NCBI RefSeq assembly: GCF_019968765.1
Contig: NZ_CP074149.1
Location: 1,240,001 to 1,304,000, forward strand
Origin: Enterobacter sp. JBIWA008
GTDB lineage: Bacteria; Pseudomonadota; Gammaproteobacteria; Enterobacterales; Enterobacteriaceae
Direction: 5' to 3'
DNA: 64,000 bases
The notes under the pieces were generated by a model. It was not told the DNA's origin, did not search any database, and saw only the letters and a program-made list of their open reading frames with translations. The position numbers and the translations under genes were made by a program. This document shows positions 46,990 to 56,499 of this stretch, one piece after another; the stretch's first letter is position 1, and every line of letters starts with the position of its first letter.

Positions 46990-49230
46990 TCAGAAGCGCG
47001 TATTCACGCTCATGTACCAGGTATGGCCCGGCTCATTATACGTGTAGGCCCCCGCACCGTACATATACGCACCGGTGGTGGCATTACCGGTGGTCTGGGC
47101 ATTACCCGCGCGCCACTGACGCTTGTCGAAGACGTTATCCACGCCGCCGGTCAGGCTGACGTTTTTGGTCATGTCCCAGGTCGCGCTCAGGCCAACGATG
47201 CTGTACGGGCTGACTTCGTCTTTTTCAGACCCGGTAACTGGTTGACCTTTGTAGTTGTACTTCTTCGGCTGCTGCTTGCCGTACCAGGTAAAGGTCGACT
47301 GGAGCGAAACGTCCTGATGAACCTGCCAGCTGAGAGTGGAGTTCAGCGTGTACTCCGGAATGATCGACAGACGGTCGCCGGTCTCCTTGTTCTTGCTCTG
47401 CAGCATGTAGGTGATATTGTTGGTCCAGTTGATCGTGTCGCTGACCGGCACGTTCAGGGAGCCTTCCAGCCCTTCGACTACCGCTTTCGGAACGTTTTCC
47501 CACTGGTAGATATCGGTTTGTACTTTACCGGAAGAGGTGTGACCAATCGGCGCGTAGCCCGCTTCAATCTTGTCGCGATAGTCGTTGCGGAACCAGGTCA
47601 CGCCCGCCAGCCAGCCGTCGCGTTTCCACTCCAGACCGATCTCTTTGTTGATGCTGGTTTCCGCTTTCAGATCGTCATTGCCCATCATATAGCAGCCCAC
47701 ACCGTCAGAGCTTGCGTAGCAGCCCTGGCCTTTGCTGTAGAGCAGGTAGTTTGGGTTGGTCTGGTACAGGCTCGGCGCTTTGTAGGCGCGCGCGATCCCC
47801 ATCTTCAGCGTGAAGTCATCACCCAGACCCTGCGACAGGTTCAGGGACGGGCTCCAGTTGTTGCCGACGATGGTGTGGTGATCGAAGCGCAGGGCAGGGG
47901 TCAGCATGGTGCTGTCGGTCAGCTCCATGTTGTTTTCGGCGAACAGGGAGAAAATCTCCGCCGAGGTGTACGGGCTGCGGTCGTTGCTCATGCCCGGGAT
48001 GGTGCCGCCCTGCTGGGTTTGGGTGAAGGAGGTCGAGTCCTTCATGCGCTGCTGGTTCCACTCGGTGCCCAGCGTCAGGTTCTGGTTGACGAGGAAATCA
48101 ATCGGCAGGTTGATTTCACTGTGCAGCATCACGTCGGCCAGATCGGTGTCGGTGAATTTATTACTGTTGAACAGCCCTTCCAGGCCGCCCGCCAGCCCTT
48201 CGCCCAGACGGGAGTTGCGGGTGTGCTCGTACTGCGCCCAGTTGCTGGTGGTAATGCCGTTATCCCAGCCGCCGTTCCAGGTCACGGCGAAGTTCTGGCG
48301 ATAGATACGGTTAGTCTCTTTGCCGTAGTTCTTCTTCACCAGCGCGTTGTCGTTGTTGGTGTTCTGGGTATCGCCCGCGTAGAGGTTGTTCTGGCGGCTG
48401 TAGCCCGCCTCAAATTCCAGTGACTGCATCGGCGCAAAGTCCCAGCGCACCACGCCGTTGATGTCTTTGTTTTCTACACCCTCGCGGCCCGCGGGCAGCG
48501 TGTTCGCGTAGGTACCGGTACGATCGGACTGGTGGCCCTGGTTGATGTCCCACGCGTCGGCCTGGGTTTTGTCCAGGTTACCGAACATGCGGAAGCTGAA
48601 GTCGCCGCCCAGCGGGCCGCTCAGGCTGAAGTTGGTGCGTTTGGTGGAACCTTCGTCCTTGTGCTCAGGCGCGTTCAGGTAGGTGTTCCAGGAGCCGTGC
48701 CACTGGTCGTCGAATTTTTTGGTAATGATGTTCACCACGCCGCCTGCCGCGCCGTTGCCGTAGCGCGCGGCTGCCGGACCACGGATCACTTCGATGCGCT
48801 CGATCATCTCCGGCGGCACCCAGCCGGTATCGCCGCGGGTGTCGCGTTCGCCGCGCCAGCCCAGACGGATGGAGTTACGGCTGGTGACCGGCTTGCCGTC
48901 GATCAGGATCAGGGTGTTTTCCGGCCCCATGCCGCGGATGTCAATCTGACGGTTGTTTCCGCGCTGGCCGCTGGTGGAGTTCCCTGTCAGGTTAACGCCC
49001 GGCATGGTGCGGATGATTTCCGCCACGTCGCGCGCGGGCGGGTTTTTGCGAATTTCATCGGCGGTGATGGTCGACACGCCCGGCGCCTGCAAATTCTGCT
49101 CGGCGGCGGTGATGACCATGGTGTCTTCGTGCTGCGCAGAGGCGGTGTTGTCGTCTGCCATTGCGGGCAGCGCGACACCATAAATCCCTAAATTGACCAG
49201 CAAGGCCAGAGAGTGAATCTTCTTATTCAT
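46990..49230 (-). CDS. fepA: Ferric enterobactin TonB-dependent receptor FepA
   Basis: A 746-residue outer-membrane receptor. The signal peptide ends PAMA before DDNTASA (about residue 25). The TonB box DTMVITA is followed by the plug (TITADEIRKNPPARDVAEII, RGMGPENTLILIDGKPV, AARYGNGAAGGVVNIITKK) and a 22-strand barrel ending in the aromatic YMSVNTRF. A loop cysteine pair (GCYASSDGVGCYMMG) matches E. coli FepA. It is divergent from fes, with Fur sites between. Confidence 0.98.
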   Translation of the reverse strand: MNKKIHSLALLVNLGIYGVALPAMADDNTASAQHEDTMVITAAEQNLQAPGVSTITADEIRKNPPARDVAEIIRTMPGVNLTGNSTSGQRGNNRQIDIRGMGPENTLILIDGKPVTSRNSIRLGWRGERDTRGDTGWVPPEMIERIEVIRGPAAARYGNGAAGGVVNIITKKFDDQWHGSWNTYLNAPEHKDEGSTKRTNFSLSGPLGGDFSFRMFGNLDKTQADAWDINQGHQSDRTGTYANTLPAGREGVENKDINGVVRWDFAPMQSLEFEAGYSRQNNLYAGDTQNTNNDNALVKKNYGKETNRIYRQNFAVTWNGGWDNGITTSNWAQYEHTRNSRLGEGLAGGLEGLFNSNKFTDTDLADVMLHSEINLPIDFLVNQNLTLGTEWNQQRMKDSTSFTQTQQGGTIPGMSNDRSPYTSAEIFSLFAENNMELTDSTMLTPALRFDHHTIVGNNWSPSLNLSQGLGDDFTLKMGIARAYKAPSLYQTNPNYLLYSKGQGCYASSDGVGCYMMGNDDLKAETSINKEIGLEWKRDGWLAGVTWFRNDYRDKIEAGYAPIGHTSSGKVQTDIYQWENVPKAVVEGLEGSLNVPVSDTINWTNNITYMLQSKNKETGDRLSIIPEYTLNSTLSWQVHQDVSLQSTFTWYGKQQPKKYNYKGQPVTGSEKDEVSPYSIVGLSATWDMTKNVSLTGGVDNVFDKRQWRAGNAQTTGNATTGAYMYGAGAYTYNEPGHTWYMSVNTRF

Positions 49231-49293
49231 TGTACGTCCCGCTTTTATGGTTATCTATGAACGCGCTTCCCACAGCGCGGGCATTACGCTATT

Positions 49294-49330
49294 GCAAATG
49301 CAAATAGTTATCAATAATATTATCAATAAA
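49294..49330. promoter_or_regulatory. Fur-box region, fepA/fes divergent promoter
   Basis: The segment has repeated Fur hexamer-like units (GCAAATGCAAATAGTTATC, then ATTATCAATA) and closely resembles the E. coli fepA-fes operator from memory. Iron-dependent repression of both units is expected. Confidence 0.85.
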
Positions 49331-49375
49331 ATTTGTCCTGAAACAAAAAAGACTGTTAAACATGAGGTTATAAGG

Positions 49376-50575
49376 GTGACGACGTTAACAACGGGAAGTG
49401 AAGCGTGGTGGCAGTCGAAAAACGGGCCTGAATGGGAACGTCATCAGGAAAACTATCGTGTGACATTCTGGTGGCGGGACCCGGCGGGAACGCAGAAAAC
49501 GTCGACGGTTAAACGCGTCTGGCTCTACGTTACCGGCGTGACCGATCACCATCAACATGCCCGCCCGCAGTCCCTCGAACGCATCCCGGATACCGACGTC
49601 TGGCAGTGGCAGGGCGAGTTCAGCCCCGAGTGGCGCGGGAGCTACTGTTTTATCCCTTCTGTAAACGAAAATGATTTTGCCGATACCGTGTTTGAAGGCG
49701 AGCAGCCGGACCGCATGGCGCTGCGCGAAGGCTGGCGCAAGCTGCTGCCGCACGCGGTTTCCGACCCGCTGAATGCGCAGAGCTGGCGCGGCGGTCGCGG
49801 TCATGCCGTCTCGGCGCTGGAGATGCCGGACGCGCCCGTTCAGCCCGGCTGGGATCGTCCCGATACGCCGTATCAACAGCCGGTCTGCATTGAGTGGAAC
49901 AGCGAGCGTCTCAACAACCGTCGCCGCGTGTGGATTTTTACCACCGGATATGACGGCCCCGAGCGCCCGCTGGCGGTGCTGCTCGACGGGCAGTTCTGGG
50001 CCGAAAGTATGCCCGTCTGGCCTGCGCTGACGTCGCTCACCACCGGGCGCAAACTGCCCTCTGCGGTCTACGTATTAATTGACGCGATCGACATGGAACA
50101 TCGCAGCCGCGAATTGCCCTGTAACCCCGATTTCTGGCTGGCGGTACAGGAAGAACTTCTCCCCCTTGTAAAACATCTCGCGCCCTTCAGTGACCGCGCC
50201 GACCGTACCGTGGTGGCGGGCCAGAGCTTTGGCGGACTCTCTTCGCTTTATGCTGGCCTCAACTGGCCGCAGCGTTTTGGCTGCGTGCTGAGCCAGTCCG
50301 GCTCGTACTGGTGGCCGCACCGCGGTGGGCAGCAGGAAGGGTGCCTCATCGAACAGCTCAGAGCCGGTGAGCTCACCGCGAGCGGGCTGCGTATCGTCCT
50401 CGAAGCCGGGCGCAACGAGCCGCTGATTTTCAATGCCAATCAGGCGATTTACGCCGAACTACACGCGCAGCAGCAGGTTTCCTGGCGTCAGGTTGACGGC
50501 GGACACGATGCGCTTTGCTGGCGCGGTGGGCTGACGCAGGGGCTGATGACCCTATGGCAGCCGCTCATTCAATAA
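49376..50575 (+). CDS. fes: Enterobactin/ferric enterobactin esterase Fes
   Basis: Cytosolic trilactone esterase that frees iron from ferric enterobactin. The 399-residue protein has the N-terminal Fes domain (SEAWWQSKNGPEW, VTFWWRDPAG) and the alpha/beta-hydrolase domain with the nucleophile VVAGQSFGGLS, later acid LEAGRNEP and histidine VDGGHDALCWRGG. The GTG at 49376 follows GAGG and matches the extended E. coli start; longer in-frame sequence covers the Fur region and was rejected. It leads the fes-ybdZ-entF operon. Confidence 0.96.
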   Translation: MTTLTTGSEAWWQSKNGPEWERHQENYRVTFWWRDPAGTQKTSTVKRVWLYVTGVTDHHQHARPQSLERIPDTDVWQWQGEFSPEWRGSYCFIPSVNENDFADTVFEGEQPDRMALREGWRKLLPHAVSDPLNAQSWRGGRGHAVSALEMPDAPVQPGWDRPDTPYQQPVCIEWNSERLNNRRRVWIFTTGYDGPERPLAVLLDGQFWAESMPVWPALTSLTTGRKLPSAVYVLIDAIDMEHRSRELPCNPDFWLAVQEELLPLVKHLAPFSDRADRTVVAGQSFGGLSSLYAGLNWPQRFGCVLSQSGSYWWPHRGGQQEGCLIEQLRAGELTASGLRIVLEAGRNEPLIFNANQAIYAELHAQQQVSWRQVDGGHDALCWRGGLTQGLMTLWQPLIQ

Positions 50576-50585
50576 CGGAGTCTGT

Positions 50586-50798
50586 ATGGAATTCAGCAAT
50601 CCTTTCGATAATCCGCAGGGACAGTTCGCCATTTTGCAAAACGACCGTGGGCAGTACAGCCTGTGGCCGCAGCAGTGCGAACTGCCGGCGGGGTGGCGCG
50701 TGGTGTGCGAAGCGCAGTCTCAGGAGGGGTGCCAGCAGTGGCTGGCCGGGCACTGGCGCACGCTTGAACCGTCCCATTTTGCGGAGGGGAGCGCATGA
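50586..50798 (+). CDS. ybdZ: MbtH-like protein YbdZ
   Basis: A 70-residue MbtH-like partner that stabilises the EntF adenylation domain. The family signature is clear: NPFDNPQGQFAILQNDRGQYSLWP, LPAGWRVV and the end WRTLEPSHF. It overlaps entF by 4 bp (ATGA), consistent with stoichiometric production. An ORF antisense to it is a shadow. Confidence 0.95.
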   Translation: MEFSNPFDNPQGQFAILQNDRGQYSLWPQQCELPAGWRVVCEAQSQEGCQQWLAGHWRTLEPSHFAEGSA

Positions 50799-53700
50799 AC
50801 CGTCTTCCTCTCGTCGCCGCCCAGCCGGGGATCTGGATGGCGGAACAGCTGTCCACGCTGCCAAACGCCTGGAGCGTGGCGCATTACACCGAGCTGAAAG
50901 GCGATATCGACGCGCCATTGCTGGCAAAAGCCATCGCTGAAGGCATGATGCAGGCCGATACCCTGCGCATGCGTTTTGCAGAAGAAAACGGCGAGGTGTG
51001 GCAGTGGGTGGATGACACCTTCATTCTGCCGGAGCCGTCCATCGTTCGCGTTGCCTCTCACGACGACGCCGTGGCGCTGATGGAGGCCGATCTCAATCAA
51101 AACCTGCGCGTCGACAGCGGCCAGCCGCTGGCGTTTCATCAGCTGATTCAGGTGGGTGAAAGCCACTGGTACTGGTATCAGCGCTATCATCATCTGGTGG
51201 TGGATGGCTTCAGCTTCCCGGCAATTACCCGCCAGATCGCCACGATTTACGCCGCGTGGAAGAAGGGGGAGTCGACGCCTGCCTCCCCGTTTACGCCATT
51301 TGCCGGAGTGGTGGAAGAGTATCAGCGCTATCGCGACAGCGAGGCGTATCAGCGCGACGGCGCCTTCTGGGCGGAGCAGCGCAGGCAGCTTCCTTCTCCG
51401 GTCTCGCTCTCTTCCGCGCCGCTGCCGGGACGCGCCGCCACTACCGATATCCTGCGCCTGAAAATCGCTGCCGACGGCCGCGCCTTTAGCCAGCTTGCGC
51501 AGGCGGCAGGGCAGGCGCAGCGTACCGATCTGGCCCTGGCGCTGGTGGCGCTGTGGCTGGGCCGCCTGACCGGACGGCTGGACTATGCCGCCGGGTTTAT
51601 CTTTATGCGCCGCATGGGCTCCGCCGCGCTGACCGCGACCGGGCCGGTGCTTAACGTCCTGCCGCTGGCGGTGAATATCAATCCTCAGGAGAGCCTGCCG
51701 GAGCTGGCGCTGCGCCTGGCGAACCAGCTGAAAAAAATGCGCCGCCATCAGCGCTACGACGCCGAGCAGATCGTGCGCGACAGCGGGCGTGCCGCAGGCG
51801 ATGAAGCCCTGTTTGGCCCGGTGCTGAACGTGAAGGTGTTCGATTATCAGCTGGATATCGACGGCGTGGAGGCCATCACCCACACGCTGGCAACCGGCCC
51901 GGTGAACGATCTGGAGCTGGCGCTGTTCCCGGACGAGCAGGGTGGCTTGAGTATTGAGATCCTCGCCAATAAACAGCGTTACGATGAAGCGACGCTTTCC
52001 CGTCACGTCGCGCGTCTGAACGCGATGCTGATGCAGTTTGCGGCTAACCCGGATCTGCGCTGCGGCGAAGTGGAAACCGTTTCAGAGCAGGAATACGCGC
52101 AGCTTGCGCGCATCAACGATACCGGGCTGGCCTTACCGTCTGCCACGCTGGCGGATCTGGTGGCGGAGCAGGCGAGCAAAACGCCGGACGCTCCCGCGCT
52201 GGCAGATGCAAACGTCGAATTGAACTATCGTCAGATGCGCGAGCAGGTGGTCGCGCTGGCAAACCTGCTGCGCGCGCGCGGCGTGAAGTCGGGCGACAGC
52301 GTGGCGGTGGCACTGCCGCGATCGGTGTTCCTGACGCTGGCGCTGCACGGCATCGTCGAGGCCGGTGCCGCGTGGCTGCCGCTGGATACCGGCTACCCGG
52401 ACGACCGCCTGCGGATGATGCTCGAAGACGCGAAGCCGTCCCTGCTCATTACCACCGACGAGCAGCTCCCGCGCTTTAGCGATCTGTCGATTACGGCGTT
52501 TAGTTACAACACACTTTTACCGGCTGCGGGTGCTGAACCGCTGCGGCTGGCGAAGCCGGAGCAGACCGCGTACATCATCTTTACCTCCGGTTCGACGGGG
52601 CGCCCGAAAGGGGTCATGGTCGGCCATACCGCCATCGTTAACCGCCTGAAGTGGATGCAGGACCATTACCCGCTGGACGCGACGGACGTGGTGGCGCAGA
52701 AAACGCCGTGCAGCTTTGACGTGTCGGTGTGGGAGTTCTGGTGGCCGTTTATCGCCGGGGCGAAGCTGGTGATGGCCGAGCCGGACGCGCACCGCGATCC
52801 GCAGGCGATGCAGAGCTTTTTTGCGCAGTACGGCGTGACCACCACCCACTTCGTACCGTCGATGCTGGCGGCGTTTGTCGCCTCGCTGACGCCGGAAAAC
52901 GTCGACTGCTGCAGCACGCTTAAGCAGGTGTTCTGCAGCGGCGAAGCGCTGCCAACCGAGCTGTGCCGCGAGTGGGAGCAGCTCACCCGTGCGCCGCTGC
53001 ACAACCTCTATGGCCCAACCGAAGCGGCGGTTGACGTCAGCTGGTATCCGGCTTATGGCCCCGAGCTGGCGGCGGTGGAAGGCAACAGCGTTCCGATCGG
53101 CTTCCCGGTGTGGAACACGGGGCTGCGCATTCTGGACGCGATGATGCGCCCGGTGCCGTTCGGCGTGGCGGGCGATCTGTATCTCACCGGCATTCAGCTG
53201 GCGCAGGGGTATCTGGGCCGTCCGGACCTTACCGCCAGCCGCTTTATTGCCGACCCGTTCGCCCCCGGCGAGAGGATGTACCGCACCGGTGACGTGGCCC
53301 GCTGGCTGGACAACGGCGCGGTGGAATATCTCGGCCGCAGCGACGATCAGCTAAAAATCCGCGGCCAGCGCATTGAGCTCGGCGAAATCGACCGGGCGCT
53401 GCTGTCGCTGCCGGACGTAGCCCAGGCCGTGGCGCACGCCTGCGTGTTCAACCAGGCGGCGGCAACCGGCGGCGATGCCCGCCAGCTGGTGGGGTATGTG
53501 GTTTCTGAATCCAGCTTACCGCTGGATCGCGACGCGCTGCTGGAATCGCTCAAAGCAAAGCTGCCGCCGCACATGGTGCCGGTGGTGCTGCTGCAAATCA
53601 GCGCGCTGCCGCTCAGCGCCAACGGCAAGCTGGACCGCAGGGCGCTGCCGCTGCCGGAACTCACGAGTAAAACCTCCGGGCGCGCGCCGGAGACGGAAAC

Positions 53701-54652
53701 CGAAATTGCCGTCGCGCAGGCGTTTTCTGCCCTGCTGGGCTGCGAGGTCAACGATATCGACGCCGACTTCTTTGCCCTCGGCGGCCACTCGCTGCTGGCG
53801 ATGCGCCTGGCGGCACAGCTTAGCCGCGCGTTCGAGCGCAAGGTTACGCCGGGGCAGATTATGGTCGCCTCCACGGTCAGCAAGCTCAGCGCGCTGCTGG
53901 ACTCGCAGATGAGCGACGAGCAGGCGCAGCGTCTGGGGTATGAAACACTTCTGCCGCTGAGGGAAAGCGACGGCCCAACGCTGTTCTGCTTCCACCCGGC
54001 GTCCGGCTTTGCCTGGCAGTTTAGCGTGCTGGCGCGCTACCTCAGCCCGCGCTGGTCGATTACCGGCATTCAGTCGCCGCGCCCGGAGGGGCCGATGCAG
54101 CAGTGCGCGGATCTGGATGGGGTAATTGAGCATCATCTGAATTCGCTGCGTCAGCAGCAGCCGCAGGGGCCGTATTATCTGTTCGGCTACTCCCTCGGCG
54201 GCACGCTGGCGCAGGGTATTGCCGCCCGTCTGCGCGAGCAGGGTGAAGAGGTGGCCTTCCTAGGCCTGCTGGACACCTGGCCGCCGGAAACCCAGAACTG
54301 GGCGGAGAAAGAGGCCAACGGCCTCGACCCGGACGTGCTGGCGGAAATCGAGCGCGAGCGTCAGGCGTTTATCGCCGCTCAGCAGGGGCAGGGCTCCAGC
54401 GAGCTGTTTAACGCTATCGAGGGCAACTACGCCGACGCGGTGCGGTTGTTAACCACGGCGCACAGCGCGCGGTTTGACGGCAAAGCGACGCTGTTTGTCG
54501 CCGAGCGCACCCGAACGATGGAACCGCAGGTCGCCTGGGCGCCGTGGGTGGCGGAGCTTGAGACGTACAGCCAGGACTGCGCCCACGTGGATATCATTTC
54601 ACCGCAGGCGTTTGAGAAAATAGGGCCGGTGTTGAGGGATATATTGGGATAG
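50795..54652 (+). CDS. entF: Enterobactin synthase NRPS subunit EntF
   Basis: A 1285-residue single-module NRPS that activates serine, condenses it with 2,3-dihydroxybenzoate and cyclises three units. Domain order: condensation (1-430, HHLVVDG at 132-138), adenylation (about 460-960; FTSGSTGRPKG, YGPTEAAVD, YRTGD), carrier (about 970-1040, GGHSLL with Ser999 carrying the cofactor) and thioesterase (about 1060-1285, GYSLGG with Ser1133 as nucleophile). The length fits E. coli EntF (1293). It follows ybdZ directly; a repeat, not fepE, follows it. Confidence 0.98.
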   Translation: MNRLPLVAAQPGIWMAEQLSTLPNAWSVAHYTELKGDIDAPLLAKAIAEGMMQADTLRMRFAEENGEVWQWVDDTFILPEPSIVRVASHDDAVALMEADLNQNLRVDSGQPLAFHQLIQVGESHWYWYQRYHHLVVDGFSFPAITRQIATIYAAWKKGESTPASPFTPFAGVVEEYQRYRDSEAYQRDGAFWAEQRRQLPSPVSLSSAPLPGRAATTDILRLKIAADGRAFSQLAQAAGQAQRTDLALALVALWLGRLTGRLDYAAGFIFMRRMGSAALTATGPVLNVLPLAVNINPQESLPELALRLANQLKKMRRHQRYDAEQIVRDSGRAAGDEALFGPVLNVKVFDYQLDIDGVEAITHTLATGPVNDLELALFPDEQGGLSIEILANKQRYDEATLSRHVARLNAMLMQFAANPDLRCGEVETVSEQEYAQLARINDTGLALPSATLADLVAEQASKTPDAPALADANVELNYRQMREQVVALANLLRARGVKSGDSVAVALPRSVFLTLALHGIVEAGAAWLPLDTGYPDDRLRMMLEDAKPSLLITTDEQLPRFSDLSITAFSYNTLLPAAGAEPLRLAKPEQTAYIIFTSGSTGRPKGVMVGHTAIVNRLKWMQDHYPLDATDVVAQKTPCSFDVSVWEFWWPFIAGAKLVMAEPDAHRDPQAMQSFFAQYGVTTTHFVPSMLAAFVASLTPENVDCCSTLKQVFCSGEALPTELCREWEQLTRAPLHNLYGPTEAAVDVSWYPAYGPELAAVEGNSVPIGFPVWNTGLRILDAMMRPVPFGVAGDLYLTGIQLAQGYLGRPDLTASRFIADPFAPGERMYRTGDVARWLDNGAVEYLGRSDDQLKIRGQRIELGEIDRALLSLPDVAQAVAHACVFNQAAATGGDARQLVGYVVSESSLPLDRDALLESLKAKLPPHMVPVVLLQISALPLSANGKLDRRALPLPELTSKTSGRAPETETEIAVAQAFSALLGCEVNDIDADFFALGGHSLLAMRLAAQLSRAFERKVTPGQIMVASTVSKLSALLDSQMSDEQAQRLGYETLLPLRESDGPTLFCFHPASGFAWQFSVLARYLSPRWSITGIQSPRPEGPMQQCADLDGVIEHHLNSLRQQQPQGPYYLFGYSLGGTLAQGIAARLREQGEEVAFLGLLDTWPPETQNWAEKEANGLDPDVLAEIERERQAFIAAQQGQGSSELFNAIEGNYADAVRLLTTAHSARFDGKATLFVAERTRTMEPQVAWAPWVAELETYSQDCAHVDIISPQAFEKIGPVLRDILG

Positions 54653-54661
54653 CGTTAACAG

Positions 54662-54718
54662 CCCCTCACCCTAACGCTCTCCCACGGGGAGAGGGCCGGG
54701 GTGAGGGCATCAGACCGC
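54662..54718 (-). repeat. Palindromic repeat (inverted copy) reaching into the fepC end
   Basis: CCCCTCACCC, GCTCTCCC, GGGAGAG and GGGGTGAGGG arms are visible. On the minus strand it begins with GTGCGGTCTGATGCCCTCAC, and the TGA in that head is the fepC stop codon. It lies between the entF and fepC ends. Confidence 0.9.
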
Positions 54719-55510
54719 ACGCTTGCCCAGCGGCACCACCAGCGGCGTACCCGCCACCGGATCGTCAATAATCATGCAGCGCATGCCGTAGATCCGCGCG
54801 ATCAGCTCCGGCGTCACAATCTCTTTCGGCGCACCCTGCGCCACAATCTCACCGTCTCGCAGGGCAATCAGGTGCGTGGCGTAGCGGCACGCCTGGTTTA
54901 AATCGTGCAGCACCGCCGCCAGGGTATACCCCTGCGTGCGGTTCAGCTCGCTCAGCAGCTCCAGCAGGTCAATCTGGTGGCTGATGTCGAGCCAGGTCGT
55001 CGGCTCGTCCAGCAGCATGATGGAGGTCTCCTGCGCCAGTACCATCGCAATCCATGCGCGCTGACGCTGTCCGCCGGAGAGGGTATCCACGCTCTGCTGG
55101 GCGAGATCGGTGATGCCCGTCGCCTGCATCGCGCGGCTGACCGCCTCGTCGTCCTCTTTACGCCAGCGGGTAAACAGCGGCTGGTGCGGATAGCGCCCGC
55201 GCGAGACCAGCTCCTGCACCGTGATGTCCCCCGGCGTGGTGGCGTTCTGCGCAAGCAGCCCGATGCGCCGCGCCACCTCTTTGCTGGCGAAGCGCTGGAT
55301 CTGCTCCCCGTCGAGGAACACGCTGCCCTCTGCTGGCGTCATCAGGCGGCTCAGCGTGCGCAGCAGGGTCGATTTGCCGCAGCCGTTTGGCCCGATAATG
55401 GCGGTGAAGTGGCCGTCCGGAATGGCGACGGATAAATCACGGGCAATGATTTTTTTGCCGTAGCCGAGGGTGAGGTTTTCGCCGCGCAAGCGGGGGGTTA
55501 TGTCTGTCAT
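54710..55510 (-). CDS. fepC: Ferric enterobactin ABC transporter ATPase FepC
   Basis: A 266-residue ATPase that drives ferric enterobactin across the inner membrane with FepD and FepG. Walker A is GPNGCGKST (40-48), the signature LSGGQRQRAW, Walker B SIMLLDEPT and the H-loop VLHDLNQ. The start MTDITPRLRG overlaps fepG by 4 bp; a long in-frame extension inside fepG was rejected. The last three residues and stop lie in the head of a palindromic repeat. Confidence 0.97.
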   Translation of the reverse strand: MTDITPRLRGENLTLGYGKKIIARDLSVAIPDGHFTAIIGPNGCGKSTLLRTLSRLMTPAEGSVFLDGEQIQRFASKEVARRIGLLAQNATTPGDITVQELVSRGRYPHQPLFTRWRKEDDEAVSRAMQATGITDLAQQSVDTLSGGQRQRAWIAMVLAQETSIMLLDEPTTWLDISHQIDLLELLSELNRTQGYTLAAVLHDLNQACRYATHLIALRDGEIVAQGAPKEIVTPELIARIYGMRCMIIDDPVAGTPLVVPLGKRAV

Positions 55511-56499
55511 TTCTTGCGTGACTCCTGAACGAGCAAGACGATGAGGTAAATTCCGCCGAGGCTTACGGTCACCACGCCCACCGGCAGTTGATAAGGCATA
55601 AACAGCCGCTGGGCGCAGAGATCGGCGGCCAATAGCAGCAGCGCGCCGCACAGCGCCGCCTGGGTTAATCCCCAGCGCGCCGTGCCGCTAAGTCGCCGGG
55701 CGATGTGCGGTGCCACGAGGGCGATAAACGAGATTGGTCCGGCAATCGCGGTGGAGGCTGCGGTCAGCAGTACGGCGACCAGCATTAGCATCAGGCGCGA
55801 GCGTTCGACGCCCACGCCCAGCGCGCAGGCGCTGTCGTCGCCCATCTCCAGCAGGCGCATGCGTCGCACCAGCAGCAGCGCGCCGATAAACATCAGCAAA
55901 ATCAGCGGCGCGGCGGGCCAGGTTTTGCCCCACGTCAGGCCGTTGAGCGAACCGGCGTACCACAGCCCGGCGGAGAGCGCGGTTTCCAGCGAGGCCTGCA
56001 GTAAAAGCCAGGTGTTAAAGGCCATCAGCATGGCGCGGATGCCAATCCCGATAATGATCAGGCGGAAGGTGTCGATACCGTTGCGCCAGGCCAGCGCCCA
56101 GATAAGCAGGGAGGTGAGAATGCCGCCCGCCATCGCCGTGAAGGTAATGGCCGTCAGGTGCTGACCAAACAGCACCATCGCTACCAGCACGCCGCTCCAG
56201 GCCCCGGTGTTGAGGCCCATCACGTCCGGGCTGCCGAGCGGGTTGCGCATCAGCGACTGGAATATCGCACCGCTCACGCCGAGCGCCGCGCCAACCAGAA
56301 TCGCCATCGCCACGCGCGGCAGTCGCCACTCCGTCACCACCATGGTGACGTTGCGCGGCGCGCTGCCGAGCAGGGCATTGAAGACCTGAGTGAAATCGAG
56401 CGTCACCGCGCCGCTGCGCAGGCTCCAGACCGCCAGCAGCAGAATGGCGATAAGCAGCAGCGAGACGCAGGTGAGTAAACGACGGGACGGGGCCATCAT
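55507..56499 (-). CDS. fepG: Ferric enterobactin ABC transporter permease FepG
   Basis: A 330-residue iron-siderophore permease of the FecCD family with about nine to ten helices. It has the family elements LPRVAMAILVGAALGVSGAIFQSLMRNPLGSPDVMGL, GPISFIALVAPHIARRL, and the end VTVSLGGIYLIVLL. It forms the membrane channel as a heterodimer with FepD. It overlaps fepD by 4 bp. Confidence 0.97.
   Translation of the reverse strand: MMAPSRRLLTCVSLLLIAILLLAVWSLRSGAVTLDFTQVFNALLGSAPRNVTMVVTEWRLPRVAMAILVGAALGVSGAIFQSLMRNPLGSPDVMGLNTGAWSGVLVAMVLFGQHLTAITFTAMAGGILTSLLIWALAWRNGIDTFRLIIIGIGIRAMLMAFNTWLLLQASLETALSAGLWYAGSLNGLTWGKTWPAAPLILLMFIGALLLVRRMRLLEMGDDSACALGVGVERSRLMLMLVAVLLTAASTAIAGPISFIALVAPHIARRLSGTARWGLTQAALCGALLLLAADLCAQRLFMPYQLPVGVVTVSLGGIYLIVLLVQESRKK

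Noticed and set aside
46864..48423. 519-codon plus-strand frame antisense to fepA
   Set aside because: fepA is certain on the minus strand; the frame begins inside entD and crosses a repeat element.
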